Of a stretch of DNA of 64,000 bases, positions 25,544 to 40,244 are shown piece by piece. The first letter of the stretch is position 1. Each line of letters starts with the position of its first letter. Origin of the DNA: Vespa crabro (Eukaryota > Arthropoda > Insecta > Hymenoptera > Vespidae); contig NC_060976.1 in assembly GCF_910589235.1 (NCBI RefSeq), positions 3,922,253 through 3,986,252 on the forward strand. Direction: 5' to 3'. Under the pieces are notes generated by a model that was not told the origin of the DNA, ran no database searches, and was given only the letters and a program-made list of their open reading frames with translations. Made by a program: the position numbers and the translations under genes.

Positions 25544-28500
25544 CATCTCTTCTTCTTCGTCCTTAGCATTTCCTATCCTATGTCTCTCTCATTTTCGATC
25601 CACCGACGTTTTCAAGGAATGCAAACCCTGGGAATTAAATTTGCCGGAGTACTCTGTTAACAATATTTTATACGTACATATGCCTCGAAAATTTCGACTC
25701 GATGTCGCCGTTCATTCTCGAGAGGAGCAACGATCTCTTGCTCTGAAATTCTAACGCGCGAGATGTCCATAGACGAATCAAGTCACCTTAGCAGTCGCGC
25801 GCAAAATCGAATCCCACGACGTGCGATAACTCGTCGGAAACTTGGCCAAACTATCTCAAAGGCGCGTGAACGATCATGTCGATAAATTCAACATCGACCT
25901 CGATTCGCCGGAAATTATCGGGGATTTCCGAAAATGATCGGCCGCAGGACTAATCGTCGTCGAATGGTCGCTCGGCTAAATCTGAATCGACTATATTCGC
26001 AAGACGAATAGATTCTAATATTTTCTCGAGGTTCGCTTCGAATTTCGATTCGTCGTCGAGTAAATCGTGTCGATATTAATTCGATATGATATTAATTTCA
26101 GCCTCGAGCGAAATCGAGAGTCGTTCTCCTTCCTTGCCCTTTCATCCTCGTTCCCCTTTGGCCACTGGGACTCTCTATACACAGGGTTTGAGCCTTCACC
26201 CTCTGGCGAAACTAATCGAATGAATAAAACAGCAGCCGTTAACGAACGGGTCGGTCCCTCTTGGCCACGGTAGCGCCGTTCTAGAAACTTTGCTAATGGA
26301 ATCGCGTTCGTTCCTAAAGGAAATATTAAATGCCGCTTTTGTATGATCAAGTTTATGTACTTTGTCGAGCTATCCGCGAATCTTGCGTAACGCATGTCAA
26401 ATGAGAATCAAATAATTTTTTGGACAATTGGTCCTTCACTCAGAAATTTTCCATAGGTTTGAAGCCAAAGTCATGTCGTTCCAAAGCTCATTTGTAAGAA
26501 ATTTGTAAGCCTTTGAGATAATTGAGCCCTTGAGTTAACAAATTTCTTTAGTCAATTATATCTTATTTCTTATTAAGTTTCTTCTCGTTTTAATTCTACC
26601 GTTTTAACATTAACTTGACGCGATTAATTGAAGTTTAGTCTTGCGCGGACAAATGCGATACAGGATGCGTTGTCTTCTCCGTTAAAATGCCATCATTTTG
26701 GTCGACACATCCAAGTGGGCTACTCGGACCAAAGCCGTCGCCATAGTCGTTGTCGAGTTGGAAGGACCGACCGCATCGACTCGTAGAGAGTCTGAGAGAA
26801 AGGAAGAGAGAACATAGAATCACATTACCTACCGGCTTGAAACACATCCTCTCTCTCTCAAATAGTACGTCAGCGAGAATACTATGGTAGAGATAGAGAG
26901 AGATAGTAAAAGGGACGACAATCCGTTTAGTCTAACTTCGTCGGACGCGAGCATAAGCTCGCACGAAATTATTCAAGCGTTGTCCGAAAACTCAACGTTG
27001 TCTCTTCACGAACAACTTTGAGCCAAGTTATGTTGGTGAAGAAGAAGAAGATAAGCAAGAAGTTACATTTTCCGAGTTATTCACAAATAAATTATTTTCT
27101 ACTAACGATTGATATAAAACCTAACTACAACATTCATTACGAATTCTTTGTTTTAAATTTAGAATTTATTACCGCTTGTAACGTAACCATTTTTAATGTT
27201 TCATAAGAGTACATGTAAAATGACTAATAATGAACAAACGATAAATTCTAAGCGTTAATATCTCGCTTGTAAACTCCGGAAGTTATTGTCGCTGTGCTTT
27301 CGCAATAAGTAGATAAGTAAATGTAAAGAGTAAATGAGTGAAAAAGAAAGGGAAAGTTAGAAAGGGGGAGAGAGAGAGAAAGACGGAGAAAAGGAGAAGC
27401 GGCGTTAAAGTGGAAGGCAGATCGGAATCCACGTGTATGTGGATGCGAAGGGATACAGAAAGACGAAGAGAGAGAGAGAGAGAGAGAGAGCGAGCAAAGC
27501 GACATTCGAGACGGAACTCAAACATTGGCGTAGCCTTTAATTCCCTCTCTCATTCTCTCCCAATCTCTCTCTCTCTCTCTCTCTCCCTCACCCCCTCACC
27601 CTCGTGTATACATACACTTACGTACACATTTGCGCGAGCGTACAGCCGCAAAGTCAACCGAGGCACGGTGCCCTCTCTGCGTAGCTACCAGCTTATATTA
27701 TCTAGTTACCCGCGCGGCTTACAAGTCAAACAAACGAACAGATAGCGGGGCTTCGAGTTTACGATCTTTGATCTCCCATTCACCTCTTCTATTTTATACT
27801 TTTTTTTTTTTTTTTCTAGCAATTTTTTCATTAATCAAGCTTCGCGATATTATTTTGTATCCGATTTTGAAATGATACTCATTAACACGAAAGGATCGTT
27901 AGAGTTATACAAGAACTGGTATACATAGTAAGGAGTAATGTTTCGATAAACATTCCATGACTCGCGTATGTCGAATTACGATCGTCGAAACGCCAGTCTC
28001 GAAAATGGGATGGTTAAGGATAGAGAGATGGACAGGAGAGCGGTTTAAGTGGGGAACGCGCGCGGAAGGAAGCCGAACGGTAGGTACATCGAGGTTCGCG
28101 TCTGGAATTTCAAGATTTGCTCGACGTGTACGTGTCACCGAGAAGCTCCTCTCCTCGTCTAGAGAAAGACAAAGACATGAACGGAGAGAGAAGTATATCG
28201 TTCCTCCTTGCATTCTATCTACTCCTAGACTTCCTCTCGGCTTTTAGGTCGGGTAAGCTCTCGCGGAACTTCCGTAATGCGTTAATCCGGCAGGCACGTA
28301 TCTACCTTGTAGGAGATAAGGTCGCACCGGTCGGATCGTAACGACCGCGATTCTCTTTCTCTCTCTCTCTCTCTAGCTCGCTCTCCCTTCCTCTTTTACT
28401 CTTTCTCTCTTCTCCTGCTCTCCTATTCGTGTCTCGTCTCTTACTCATCGGTGGACTTGGACCTGGTCGTTGTCACGGTTTCTATGTAGATAAATTTTCT

Positions 28501-30739
28501 ACCTATTCGCCAACTCTCTCTCTCTCTCTTTCTCTTTTCTATAGTATAATCGAGTCTATGCGATAATCAAGATTTCAGATTATACCTCAAGTTTTACGCA
28601 ATCTTTTCAACATTTATTCAGAATCTTTAAAACTGGAGATCGATTAGAAAATTACGAGGCATGACTTTGAGTTACGACTTGCTTCGACTTGCTCGACTTG
28701 ATAACAAAATGAATACTGAATAGGAATTTTTTGAAAGGAGAATGATATAAAAAGAAGAAAGAAAGAAAGTAATCGAGAATGACTCTAATCACGCGGTAAG
28801 CCCATGAATCTACTTGACATTTCATTACTAGTTCGGCCAAGTATTCTATACAAACACGATTTAAACGCATTAGACCTTCTCTGGCGTGAATATCGCAAGT
28901 TAGTAGTTATTTAGCTTCTCGACGTTCGTGCGAAGTATGTATGCTCGTACACATAAGATGAATAGATGGATAAACATAAAGGAATAGAGTAAGACGAAAA
29001 GCGCAAAACAAAACAGTAGATGGAAGGAAGATGACATACGGTAAAATCGACACGGCAGGTTAACTCGCTGGGATGAGAACAGTTTGGTTCCGAGCGAAAT
29101 TCGACCTAAACTTTGTTTGTCACCGACGCCATTCTGTTGTCTCTTTACTTTATCTCCCATCTCCTTTCACATCGCCTTGTAGGAAACAGAGCGGCGGCAT
29201 CGCTCGAGCTTTTCCTACTTCCTCTCCTTTACACACTGCGCCTTTTGCATCGTACCGCCCAAACCTGAGCGCACAGGGTGATTCCATTATCGTCGAGTCG
29301 ACGTCTTGAGATACCCCCGTGGAATATTCCATGGTTTAGACTTGTCTCCTATCACGGTACTCCTTGCTCCGTTCACTGCCTTTGTTCTCGACTATCATCG
29401 GGATAACTCGAAGAAAGTCAACGCGATTTTCTTCCCTCGAGCTTAGGATTTCTGATTATCAAACTTTTTCATGAAATTACGAGGCCTTGTTTTTGGAGAA
29501 ATTCGATGAAATACGAAGATATAAGCGGTTCGAAGTGCAACTCCGTAGGCTCGATTTTGTCGAGAATGAAGATGAGATGTGGAAAAATCGGGGCAAACAA
29601 AAACTTTCGAGTGGTGCATTTTTCCGAGATTGGTAAAATCTAGCCGTCGCGTTGAATACAACTATCTATGGAAAAGGGCGAAGAGGGAGGTTGAAAGGGA
29701 AAAAGAAGGAGCAGCAGCGATCTATATAGGAGCTTTCAATTTTCGCCTTCGTCCACCTACGTCGTTTTCTAAGCGGTGCGCGCATCCTCCTTTCTATCCT
29801 CTCCCCTTCGACGTCTCTCCGAACAACGAACTTATATTCCCATCTTTGAAACTTTCCTAAGCGCTTTCCTATCCAGTTCGAAGAAGAGGATGCTTGCTAC
29901 GACGATGGCGACATAGGTAAGTGATTAAGCGTCAAGCGTACATAGCGTCTTGGCTGTGCGATCGAAGAATTTCAAGCCATTTAATCTGTTATCGACGTCA
30001 GATATTGTGAGCGCGTTTATCTTGCCTCCGATAAAAGTTATTTTACACCTTTCTCGAGAAAAATTATTTTACATTTTTTTCTCTTCGCAATCTATTTCCT
30101 TTCAGTTCAATTTTGGAATATTTCTACTGATTTATAAATCATCGGACGATCTTAATATTTGTTCAATTATTTTTAATATCGTTATTATAGATTCAAAATG
30201 AGCGCTCGGTGCCAGGTGAAATATGAAAATGATTTAGATCAATTTGGATCTTAGCACAACAGATTCTTTTGGACTCATTTCATTATTAAAAATTACACGT
30301 ACGTATTTTCGACGTGATAAAACGTGCCGAAATAAAGTCGAATTCTCTCATTTCTTTGTTTTCTCGAGGAATTAAAAGTGAACGAGGACAAAAGAAGATT
30401 GCTGAACGTTTTGTAGATAATAAGGAAAGTATTTTATCAAATTTACTGGGAGCAAACGAAATTAGGCCATCTAATTAGTTCGTTCTTATTAGAGTTTCTA
30501 TCGCTTAATAACATGATATTAACTCTTCTAAATCTCTTTATGTCAGTAAATTATTACGTTTGTTATCAAATAAAAGCATAAACGCATGGAGCAATTAAAC
30601 TAGTAGTTCTAATATCTAAACTTATCTATCTCTCAATTTAACGAAATTCTCAATATTCAATATAATTTTGAAATATATCCATACATTAGTCTGTATATCA
30701 TATATAACAAAGACGAACATTATTTCTAATAGAAAAAAG

Positions 30740-30771
<32 letters not shown>

Positions 30772-32739
30772 AGGAGTGGTAAACTGTGATTCAATTACAT
30801 CAAGACTCCATTATAAATCGTCTTTCTAACAATTTGCATATTGTATAGATCGAGTGAATATCGAATAAGTTTCTTCCTTCCTTTCGATTAATATTGGAGG
30901 AAACATTAGAGGCGAAAATGTAATAGAGAAAATGGAAGAAATCGAGGGATTCAGAAATAGTTGAGATAAGTAAAAGAGGATGAGGAACGAATTTAGACGG
31001 AGAAAGCGAGAGAAAGGGAGAAAAATGGAAAAAAAGAGAAGAAGAAAGAAGGGTTGGGGAAGGTGAAGGTGGAAAGAATAGGTAGCGACGGGAGAGTTCC
31101 TATTTAGCGAAGATCTCGGGCAGATCGCCTCGAGGGTAGGAGACAGTTTCCGGCTTAGCAATTCGTTAGAAACTCCACGAAGCCGGCCGAACCTTTCGCT
31201 TCCTCGCTCTTGCGGCGCACAATGAACATTTTCACAATGGTCATACATTGGTCATTCCAGATGGTCGGGTGGAGAGACGTTCACCCTGTCTCCGGTCCAG
31301 CCCTTTCCCCCGGGAATAGCAGCTCTAACGGAAAGACCTGGAATGGAAGGAGCTGGATAGAAGGAAAGTTGCTTTCACCTTTTCCTTTACCTCTACGTCT
31401 ACGTACGACTCGTATCGACTCGACGATGGAAACATTTTGTCGCGGAGAAGGAAGAGGAAGGTGGTCGAGGGAGTTGCAGGGAAGAGGCCGACGAACGAAC
31501 TTTATTTCGCAATAAATGCAATATAACTTCCGTTTTGTACGAGAGCGTGCTTCCTCGCGATCCAACCGAAAATATCTTGTGGTAAATGAAATGGACAAAT
31601 TCCAGTATGGACTTTCAACGTACGCGAGGCATCTCTTGGATTTCTCCGTACGATGGAATGAGATTTGGGGGATAAAAGAGGGAAGAAGGCAAAAAAAAAA
31701 GGAGAAAGAGGGGTGTATTTAGTTGTTCGAACGAAAGCGTTTGCTTTTCTCGTTTGACGTCGCGCTCGTTAAATTCGACGAGCGATTCCTTCCTATTATC
31801 TTCCTTCCTCCCTCCCTATTCCCTTTCGGAGACGATCCGAGCAAGAGAATTTAACAGGGAAATCGGTATATGTACATATATCAAATTTCGAGAGAAAGAG
31901 AAATATAAATGTCGATCTCTTTCTAATTTCGATCATGCGCGTTGCGTCGTTACATTACCAGAAATGTCCGAAAAATAAATCGGTCGTAGCTCGTGAAATG
32001 GTTACATACGAGCGTCGGTATGCATCAAACGCCTTGATATCATTTATCCGTCCAGCGTGTTTTTAACGGTTTGTATACAGTGCGCGCTCGCGCAAATATA
32101 TCGATCGTCATTATCGCTCGTCTATGTGTGTATGGGAAAGTACACCGGACGTAAACCTATTACTGTGGAAATGATTTAAGCTATGAGATAAATTTGGTTG
32201 CTCCGACAAATATTTCCTCGAGTACGAGGCGTTCATTTTATTCCAGTCGAAGTACGATCTATCGCGAATAAAATCGATCCTTTTATTTGTAACGTCATCG
32301 TAATCGTATTTATCGACCAAGAATTTTCCTGAGACTGTTATAAAAGATTGGAGCTTTCGACAATTGTCTCTTCCTTTTTTTTTTCTTTTTTTTTCTTTTC
32401 TTTTTTTTTTTAGCGAAGAAGGACTATAGATATAAAAACGGTAGATGAGCGAAGAACAAAGAAGAAAGATGGTATCAAACAAAAAGCACAAACGAGGCAC
32501 GAAAAGGCTTTTTCTTCTTTGAGGTGCCTACGAACAAAGGATAGTCTGTTTATTTCCTATTAGCATAGCTTCTACTATTCGCATACGAGTCTAAGGTATT
32601 TATTTAATAAAATGCTATGGACGATAGTGGTCGAACACGTGGTTTCGAGGTAAAACGACGAACGATAGTACGGTAAGCACGTTGCCTGCGGAAGAGCCAA
32701 AAGAAATTCTCGGAGCTTTACCTCGCCTACCATATTTCC

Positions 32740-32741
<2 letters not shown>

Positions 32742-32775
<34 letters not shown>
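32742..32775. repeat. (CT)n microsatellite
   Basis: About 17 uninterrupted CT units. Confidence 0.95.
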
Positions 32776-32777
<2 letters not shown>

Positions 32778-33405
32778 TTCATTCTGTATGGTTTACTTTT
32801 TCTCTCCTTTTATCTCGTTCTCTTGCGCAACTTTGCGTTTCTTCTGTGCTTTAAACGATCTTACGTTAACCTTCTCAGGTTATAAAAATAAAGCGACCTC
32901 TATTCATTTAGAAATATGAAAATGTCCTTGAATCTTTCACGAGATCAATTTGTTTAATCTAATAATTATTTCGTTTCATTTATTCGAGACCAAGTGTAAA
33001 CAAAGATCTATCTACTACGTTTATATTGTACTACGTATACACGTTGTTGTTTACATGTATAAATATATGTAGCCAAGTTGACATTCGAGTCAGTTGCTTA
33101 CAATTTGCCATCGAAGTAACACCGTGAAAGCAGCGTTAGGCAAACGGTATCATTTAAGACGATTACCGAGACGTAGTAATCTAGACGCAACCCATGCAGG
33201 ATTTCATTTACTCCCGTTTCTCCGAATCAAATTCGATCCTGGCAAATGCCAAATCGTATAACCATATGTTCGTAACTACCACTTTCTAAGATTATTATAT
33301 TGTCGGCCAATGATAACGAACTTCTCCTTGATACAGCATCCTCATTTAGTCCAGTTCATCCAGTTGCCGTTCCAAAGTGGCAAACCGCTACCACAGGAAT
33401 TTCTA

Positions 33406-33418
33406 TGGCAACTTGCCA
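33406..33418. promoter_or_regulatory. NFI-like palindrome TGGC-N5-GCCA
   Basis: TGGCAACTTGCCA has the core spacing of nuclear factor I sites. Two more half-sites, TTGCC at 33364 and TGGCAA at 33378, lie within 50 bp. Function is inferred from consensus only. Confidence 0.25.
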
Positions 33419-35274
33419 GATCAACGTTATAGCGCATAAACAGTTAACTCGCGCTGCTTTCAGAAATCATAGTACGTTAACTGAAATTAAACTGTTCCTT
33501 TTTCCCTTTTTCTTCTTGCTCCTCGACGTTCTTATAGTTTCTATAAATTTTATAGATATTCTTGATTAAATTTTTTTCGATTTCGTAGGAAAGAAAAATA
33601 TATACCTACCGAAATTAATCATCATTGTTAATCGCATGCCATTTTAAATAGAGAAAACGTGAAAGCTTAAAAAATATACTTTTATACGTGAAGAACAGAC
33701 GGCATTTACAAGTTCTACCTTTCGTCGGTATTTGCTTTGTCACTCTTTTTCACACGAGTATGTCACGTTTTATAATAATCATTTCGTTCTAAAGTCTTGT
33801 TCTTATGGTTACGTCTCCGCGCATTAAAACCACGGATCTTCGGTTTCTCATCGGATACGAGCGTTCGTGTTTTTTTTAGCGTCAGTATGTACGTAGGTCT
33901 TCAGGATTGTATCTTGTATCGATCGAATCGAACAAAAAAGATCTCAACTATTTTAAAAGTAGCGTCAGCTTCTCTGAAAAGAATTCGATAAAAATGAAAA
34001 ATCAGAATTCGCGATTTGGACTTAATAGTTTTAATAGGAAGTAACTAAAATCAATAAAAAAATTTCTGAAATATTTAACATGAAGGAAATTTTTTTTCTT
34101 TTTCTTTTTTTGTTTTTCTTTTCTCGTTAAATCGAGAAAGTATAACGTTAAACTACCCTATTAAAATTCGATATTTTTCGAAAATACCGCTAATGGAAAA
34201 AACTCTCAAAGTGTAGTTTATTTAGAGGAAAAGTTGAACGAAAGGAAAAAGAAATGAAGGAGGGAAGGTAGGAAGGGAAGAAAAAGGGTCGCTCCGTTTG
34301 CGTTAGGTCATACAGCACACCTGCCGTGCGCGACTGACGTATCAGCATACTGCCGCGAACTTTATCCTTCCTTTCTAAGATCCAAGAAGGGAAAGATGCG
34401 CGCAAGACCGATCAACATCGGTGCCACCGCCATCCAGCCGAGTCTTTTACCACCTTTTCCTTACCTTCTGTCTCTCTTTCTTTAACCAAGCGATAAGAGT
34501 AAAAGAGGGATAGAGAAAGAGAGTCTCGAAGGAATAGAGACACGACAGAGACCGAAAGAGGTTTAAGAGTCTAGGGAATAAGAAACAAGACACGTCGTAC
34601 CGATATGTACCTCTCGTTTTCTTACTTTCAAGATTCTAAAAGTTTCAGCCGAAGATAGTGACACTGCATCCATCTTATACCATTATTTCTTACTCGACAT
34701 CGCCTATGCCTAGTCCTCTTTACCAAAAATCAACCATGTAAATCATCCATGTACATCGTTAGTTAACGAGTAAGCGTATAGAAATGAGAGTAAATAGTAG
34801 CGAGGAACTTGGCAATGATATCGATTAGAAGAAAACAAAACTGTTAATGAGAATAACATTTATGTACACAAGGTCATATTCTTCTTATCTTCGTACATTA
34901 CATGTAAGCATATCGATTATTTAAGCTACGATAATTCTTAACCTCTATTGGGAATATTCGTCTCGATCATCCGACACTTCTATATCTCAAAAAAAGGTAT
35001 ATCAGAAAATTAGTACCCGAGGTAGCTTCTCTATTAAATCTCTCAGGTCGCGCATTCTATGTTGAAGGAACCGCTAAGTCCTACAGTAGCGGGTTACGTG
35101 ATCTCGTAAAAATGTTAATGGTGGTGTCGTACGTGTGCCCGAATGTGTAGAAGTCTTGCCTGAATTCGTACGCGCGGATGTGTGCTGGAGTAAAGCAAAA
35201 CGAACACGTACGAAGCCGGAATACTCTTCCTCTCTATCATCCAACAGGGCTTCCACTTCCGACTGTTTTCTTTT

Positions 35275-35311
<37 letters not shown>

Positions 35312-35455
35312 TCTCTCTCTCCCTCTCTCTTTTATACATACATGGTTAGTCGTTTCTTTTCTTTCCTTGTTAGTCGTCTTTATTTATTTTTCTTTACCAT
35401 TTCGTCCAACGCTTCCGTCGCCCTTCATCACATGGCAAGACGGATTCCACCATTC

Positions 35456-35460
<5 letters not shown>

Positions 35461-35497
<37 letters not shown>
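35461..35497. repeat. (TC)n microsatellite
   Basis: About 18 TC units followed by TGTC variants. A second, interrupted TC tract lies at 35280-35330. Confidence 0.95.
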
Positions 35498-35501
<4 letters not shown>

Positions 35502-38321
35502 GTCTCTCTCGTCCTCTCTTCGAGGAACGATGAACTCTTAAACGCCATTTGTCTCCGGTTTATGGACGCCACGTAAGACTACTAGCATCAACACCGTTGT
35601 TGATGATGTCCATTTGGACGCACAGCGTGGCCGCTCAACTGTTTCCCAACGTAATTCTCAACTGTTTCTTTCCTCGTTATTGCTAGAACTCTTCGCGGAT
35701 AGAACAGAACGAGGAGCTTCTCCAAGATTTGGAGAAAAAAGCTTTTTTTTATTTATATCTACTTGCGAGAGCTTAGCAAATGGAGAATTTACGAGTACGA
35801 ACTCGACGTTCTTAATTAAGTAACGATTATTATTACGGTAATATATGAACGTAATACGGTATTGGAAGATAAAAAAAGAATAAATTGATGTAAAATGATA
35901 TATGTCTTGTAGAACAATCGTAAAAGGTGTTAAGTAAAACTCGACGAAATATTAGCTTAGAGATGCTTTTCGTTAAACGTTGTCATCGAAATACGCAATT
36001 AGCTGCTCGCTGGATTTCCACACCGAGGACCGATTCGATTAACGCGACCACTGCACAGGATTCGTTTAGAAAATGAGACGACTAGCTCGGTAACGCGGTT
36101 AATTGTTTCATTCACAGGCATCGCGACAATGTCGTCGTCGCAGTGAACGAGCTGTGGAACGAAGGGCACTAAAAGCAAACGTCCACGTCGTTGCATCTAA
36201 TTTCGTATTTTGAAATTCCTCCTATTTCGAAGACAGCAAGATTATTCGCGGGTGGGAAGAGGAAGAAGAAGCAAGAATATAACAGAAGAAGCGAGTTTAA
36301 CCGTACTTCAGCTGTGGCAGCAACAAAGTTTCGCCTTGTCAGTGTTTTACCAGTCGGTGGAAAGGGGAGGTTGGCTCGTCTCGCGAGAGAACGAGAAGGA
36401 CGAGTATCTAGAATAATGTTGTTACACGCTTCCCCGAGCTAAAGTGCAATTTTCGGAAGATCACATACTGAAACAAACAAAACGAGCTTGCTGACGTTAG
36501 AGGAAGCGTGCACCTAAGAGGACGATCAAGATAAATAGACGAGAACCTTTTTGTTTTCCACTGGAAATAGTCATTTTACGAAACGTTTCGTTCTTTGCGA
36601 GGCGATACCTTTTTAAAGATAATGCAAATTTTAAAGACAAACTTTTGAATGGTATGTGACAAACTAAATCGTACCTTTTTGCTGGCAAATAATTCGTGTA
36701 TCTCTTGGAGTGAGAGTCCGAACGATTCTCTGGGGAGTCTCGAGCAAGAGGTGTGGCGAAACTCCGTAGAGAGGAGAATTCTGGTGGAGAATTTGGGAGG
36801 AAAAGCATCGCCAGGCCGTGAGCATTGCTCTCGGACATTGAGAGGCGTCGTGATGCCGATGGGTTTACCAACGCGCGGCGTGTGTGCTTCGCCAAGGGTA
36901 GTTGCTAGAGAGAGGGAGAGAGAGAGAGAGAGAGAGAGACCGAATGGGGAGGATTGGGTAGAGACGTGGCGATGCCAGGGCATCCAGGGTTATCTTTCGC
37001 ATGCAAACGCGGTCCTGCGCCTGGCTGCATTCCCATAGAAATCGCACGTTATGCAAGTCGTATACACGTGTTGTACGCCTAGTTGCAGGTATATGTCGAG
37101 AGTTGCGATATATCCGACACTGACTTCTCTCTCTCTCTCTCTCCCTCTTCTCTAGCCTCGAACAAGGTACCTAACGTTGAGAGATGATAATACAGACCCA
37201 TGGGAGCCTTTTCGTCTCATGCCACATGACCGCCTTATGCATATCTCTCTCTCAGAGATCCTCCCTTTGTGTTTTATCCTTCAACGAGATGAGCGAGAAA
37301 TAAGGGATCCTTCGCCAAACGATTTGACATCGGTGTCACCATAAAATTCATATTACTTGTATACTGTCCAAACTTTCATTATGGTTCTAAATATGCATAT
37401 AAGAGTACACGTGCATTATATTTGGCACGCGTGATATATCCATCCTGCCATTCTTGATATCTCACGTGCGACTCGTAGAAACCGAAGATTTTCTGCGTAT
37501 TTCCAAGATTGTGGCAGTCGAGGCGGCATATAAGGTGAAAGGGTATTTGAAAAGTACAACTTGAGATGGGATCCCATGCCAGATCCTATTTCCAGGAATA
37601 TAAACGATCATGTCTGAATGGAAGCGAGGAATAAATCTAAAGGAGCCTGTTCATCTTGGCAATGATCCTGCGCATCTTATACCTTATACTTTCCAACCTC
37701 GATCTCTCTTTCTCCGTCCATGCAAGGCCTCCTTAGTAGACGTCTGCAACTTTACGCGCTGGATTTTGCCTCGACGCAATCTCTTATCCTCTCTTCTTTG
37801 AGTATAACCGTTTATCGAAGAGAGAAAGAGGGAAGAGGAGAAAGTGAGAGAGGATCCAAAGACGCACGGATGATCGTTAAAATATCGGCAAGCTGGCGAA
37901 TCGCATATCCACTCGATCAATTCAAAAGTATCTTCCATCTTTCTCCGATTCAAACGTCGCTACATCGAACATCGTATTGCTGCTTTTCTGTTACAAGGAT
38001 AAAACGTTTTCCGTGATTCTCGATACGCCGGGTAAAAAAGAAATCGAAAACATTAATTCGCAAAAAAACAAAGGGAACGATTTCGAAGAAAAAAAAAAAG
38101 AAAAGAAACAAAAGGAGAAATAAAAATATTTCTCTACGACTTACGACAAAAGTCCAATGTCCTCGAGTCCCGAGGGTTAACCCATTTCCAATTTTTCGAT
38201 ATTCGCGACGTTTCATCGGTGTTTCCCCGATTGAGGTTTTCCTGCTTCCCGAGTCCCTTTATTTCCGACGTGCGTTCGACAGCAGACAGCGAGAAAGGGA
38301 AGAATGATGCAGGATGAGAGT

Positions 38322-38359
<38 letters not shown>

Positions 38360-38449
38360 AATGAAGCGAGGAAGCCAAATAGAAGAACGTTTCTTTGTAC
38401 GCCCAACCCTTCCTCTCTCTTTCTCTACCTCCAGCTGCTCTCCTTCTCC

Positions 38450-38480
<31 letters not shown>

Positions 38481-39039
38481 ATGTTGCTTTCTCGGTTGTA
38501 TGTAAAAAAGGCCGATGCTGATCAAACGAGGACGCTTCGAGAAACACGGCTTGTGCATCGAGAAGGAAACGGAAGACGAGTATGTTCCATCTTCGAGAGC
38601 GACGCCGTCGCAGTTTGGAAAAAGGTAGACACCTGGTGCATCCTATTCCGGTAATCCTTGAATCGAGATATACGTCTGCCTCACAATGGATGAAAGGAAC
38701 GTCGTTTGTCGCGTCGTTTTGTCTCTTTCCTATGACGGAAATACCACTTTTCTCTATCGGTCGAATGACAGTGACGCTTCGTTAATATGACTCGCAAAGA
38801 AACTCTTCTTTTCTTTACCAACCGCTTTTCTTGGCAACTCGCGTTTTACAAGTTCATTTTAACGTTTGAAACGCAAACCTTATCTCAAGGATATATACAG
38901 GTATACGAATAGAAATTGAGTTAACAATTATAATTAAGGCTTTACTCGATTATTTACAACGTACGCACACTCTTGATACGCCTAACGAAATAGAAATGAC
39001 TTCGAGAACGAAAGAATAAAAGGAAAGAAGAATATATAC

Positions 39040-39040
<1 letters not shown>

Positions 39041-39088
<48 letters not shown>
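39041..39088. repeat. (TA)n microsatellite
   Basis: About 24 TA units followed by ATGTATATGTATATATA variants. Confidence 0.96.
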
Positions 39089-39094
<6 letters not shown>

Positions 39095-40198
39095 GTATAT
39101 ATAAAGGAAAGTATCGATTCGTTTTCCTTTATCGTGCCCATAAAAATGCCAGTTTTTAAAAGGGCTAGCGTAAAAAGACGTAGGTGCATAATCGTATTGT
39201 TATCTCTTGATTCGTAGAAACGTTTCCGTCTTTCGCTCGGTAAGCACACTGGCAAAATGCTACGGGAGGCAGCGATATGTTGTATGTATGTACGATAATG
39301 CCTTGCTTCGACGGATGAAAGGTTTCCTTTATTCGGGAATATAGGTATACGTAGAAGTAATATATAGATTGTGGTACGTGAGTGTACCACATATGTATAT
39401 TTATAAACGCGATAATATAGTATATGTAAATATACGGGTGTATGTATTTAGGGTCTTGGCGGACAATGGCGTTGTATTTCCACTCAAAAATATACACGAT
39501 CTACTCCTATATCTCGAGGCCGTATTTTCGAGTGCCTCGATAAGATGGACGCCGAACTCGAGGATTGTTTCTCCCAGATTATTCGACCGTTTCGACCTAT
39601 TTTACGATATTAATCGTTCCGTGGCCTCTCGTTCTGCCAACGTAAAAACCCTTTTCATTGTCTTCGCTTACCGTGAGATTCACGTAGTTCGTATGAGAAG
39701 AAAACAGAGAGTGAAAAAAAGAGAAAAAAGAGAGTATCTCAAAATTCCAAATACAATGGGAATTCAACTTTATCGATATGTTCATTCGAACGACCGAGAT
39801 TCTTCTATCTCTCATATCCCATATGAAATACTAAAGCAGCTGTAATACATCACATAGAATTTCCTATGGTTTAAATAAACGATATTCGGACAAGAATCAA
39901 TGTATAGGAACTAGTACGTGAGAATCCGAACACTTTCGATATGCATAAGCGTATGTAACACATACGTACTTATCCATCTATATTCCTATCTTTCTTTTTC
40001 GCTGACGATGCAAAGCATTACAAGCTGCAAGTAACTTTAGTTAATTTCTATTAAATTCTACCGGCATTTTCGTCACGTGCCGTATTCCAGTCACAGGTCG
40101 CGCGTCCATGTTCTCTCCGAGTGTAACAGTCGGGACTTGTAGCCTTCTCTTCCCCATACGTCACAGCTGCACATCATAGAATACTATACGTGTATGTA

Positions 40199-40202
<4 letters not shown>

Positions 40203-40239
<37 letters not shown>
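40203..40239. repeat. (CT)n microsatellite
   Basis: About 18 uninterrupted CT units; two further TC tracts follow at about 40372-40393 and 40565-40592. Confidence 0.95.

Positions 40240-40244
<5 letters not shown>

Larger units (their letters stand above)
22000..29999. other. Giant sarcoglycan intron, segment 2
   Basis: The densest microsatellite part: a compound (GGGA)n(GA)n at 22521-22577, (TC)n at 23022-23046, 23477-23508 and 25496-25536, (AG)n at 24086-24137, and GA/TC tracts near 27464-27490 and 27565-27586. A GC-balanced, repeat-free block at about 26150-26280 stands out and is discussed as a finding. No gene recognised. Confidence 0.6.
30000..38999. other. Giant sarcoglycan intron, segment 3
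   Basis: AT-rich sequence with (CT)n at 32742-32775, 35280-35330 and 35461-35497, and (GA)n at 36914-36938 and 38324-38354. An NFI-like palindrome lies at 33406-33418. The 36650-37040 block is GC-richer and open in several frames on both strands, but none has a recognised domain. Confidence 0.6.

Noticed and set aside
36649..37038. Plus-strand 129-codon frame crossing a GA repeat
   Set aside because: Three frames on two strands are open over the same GC-richer bases and part is Arg-Glu repeat; no recognisable family.
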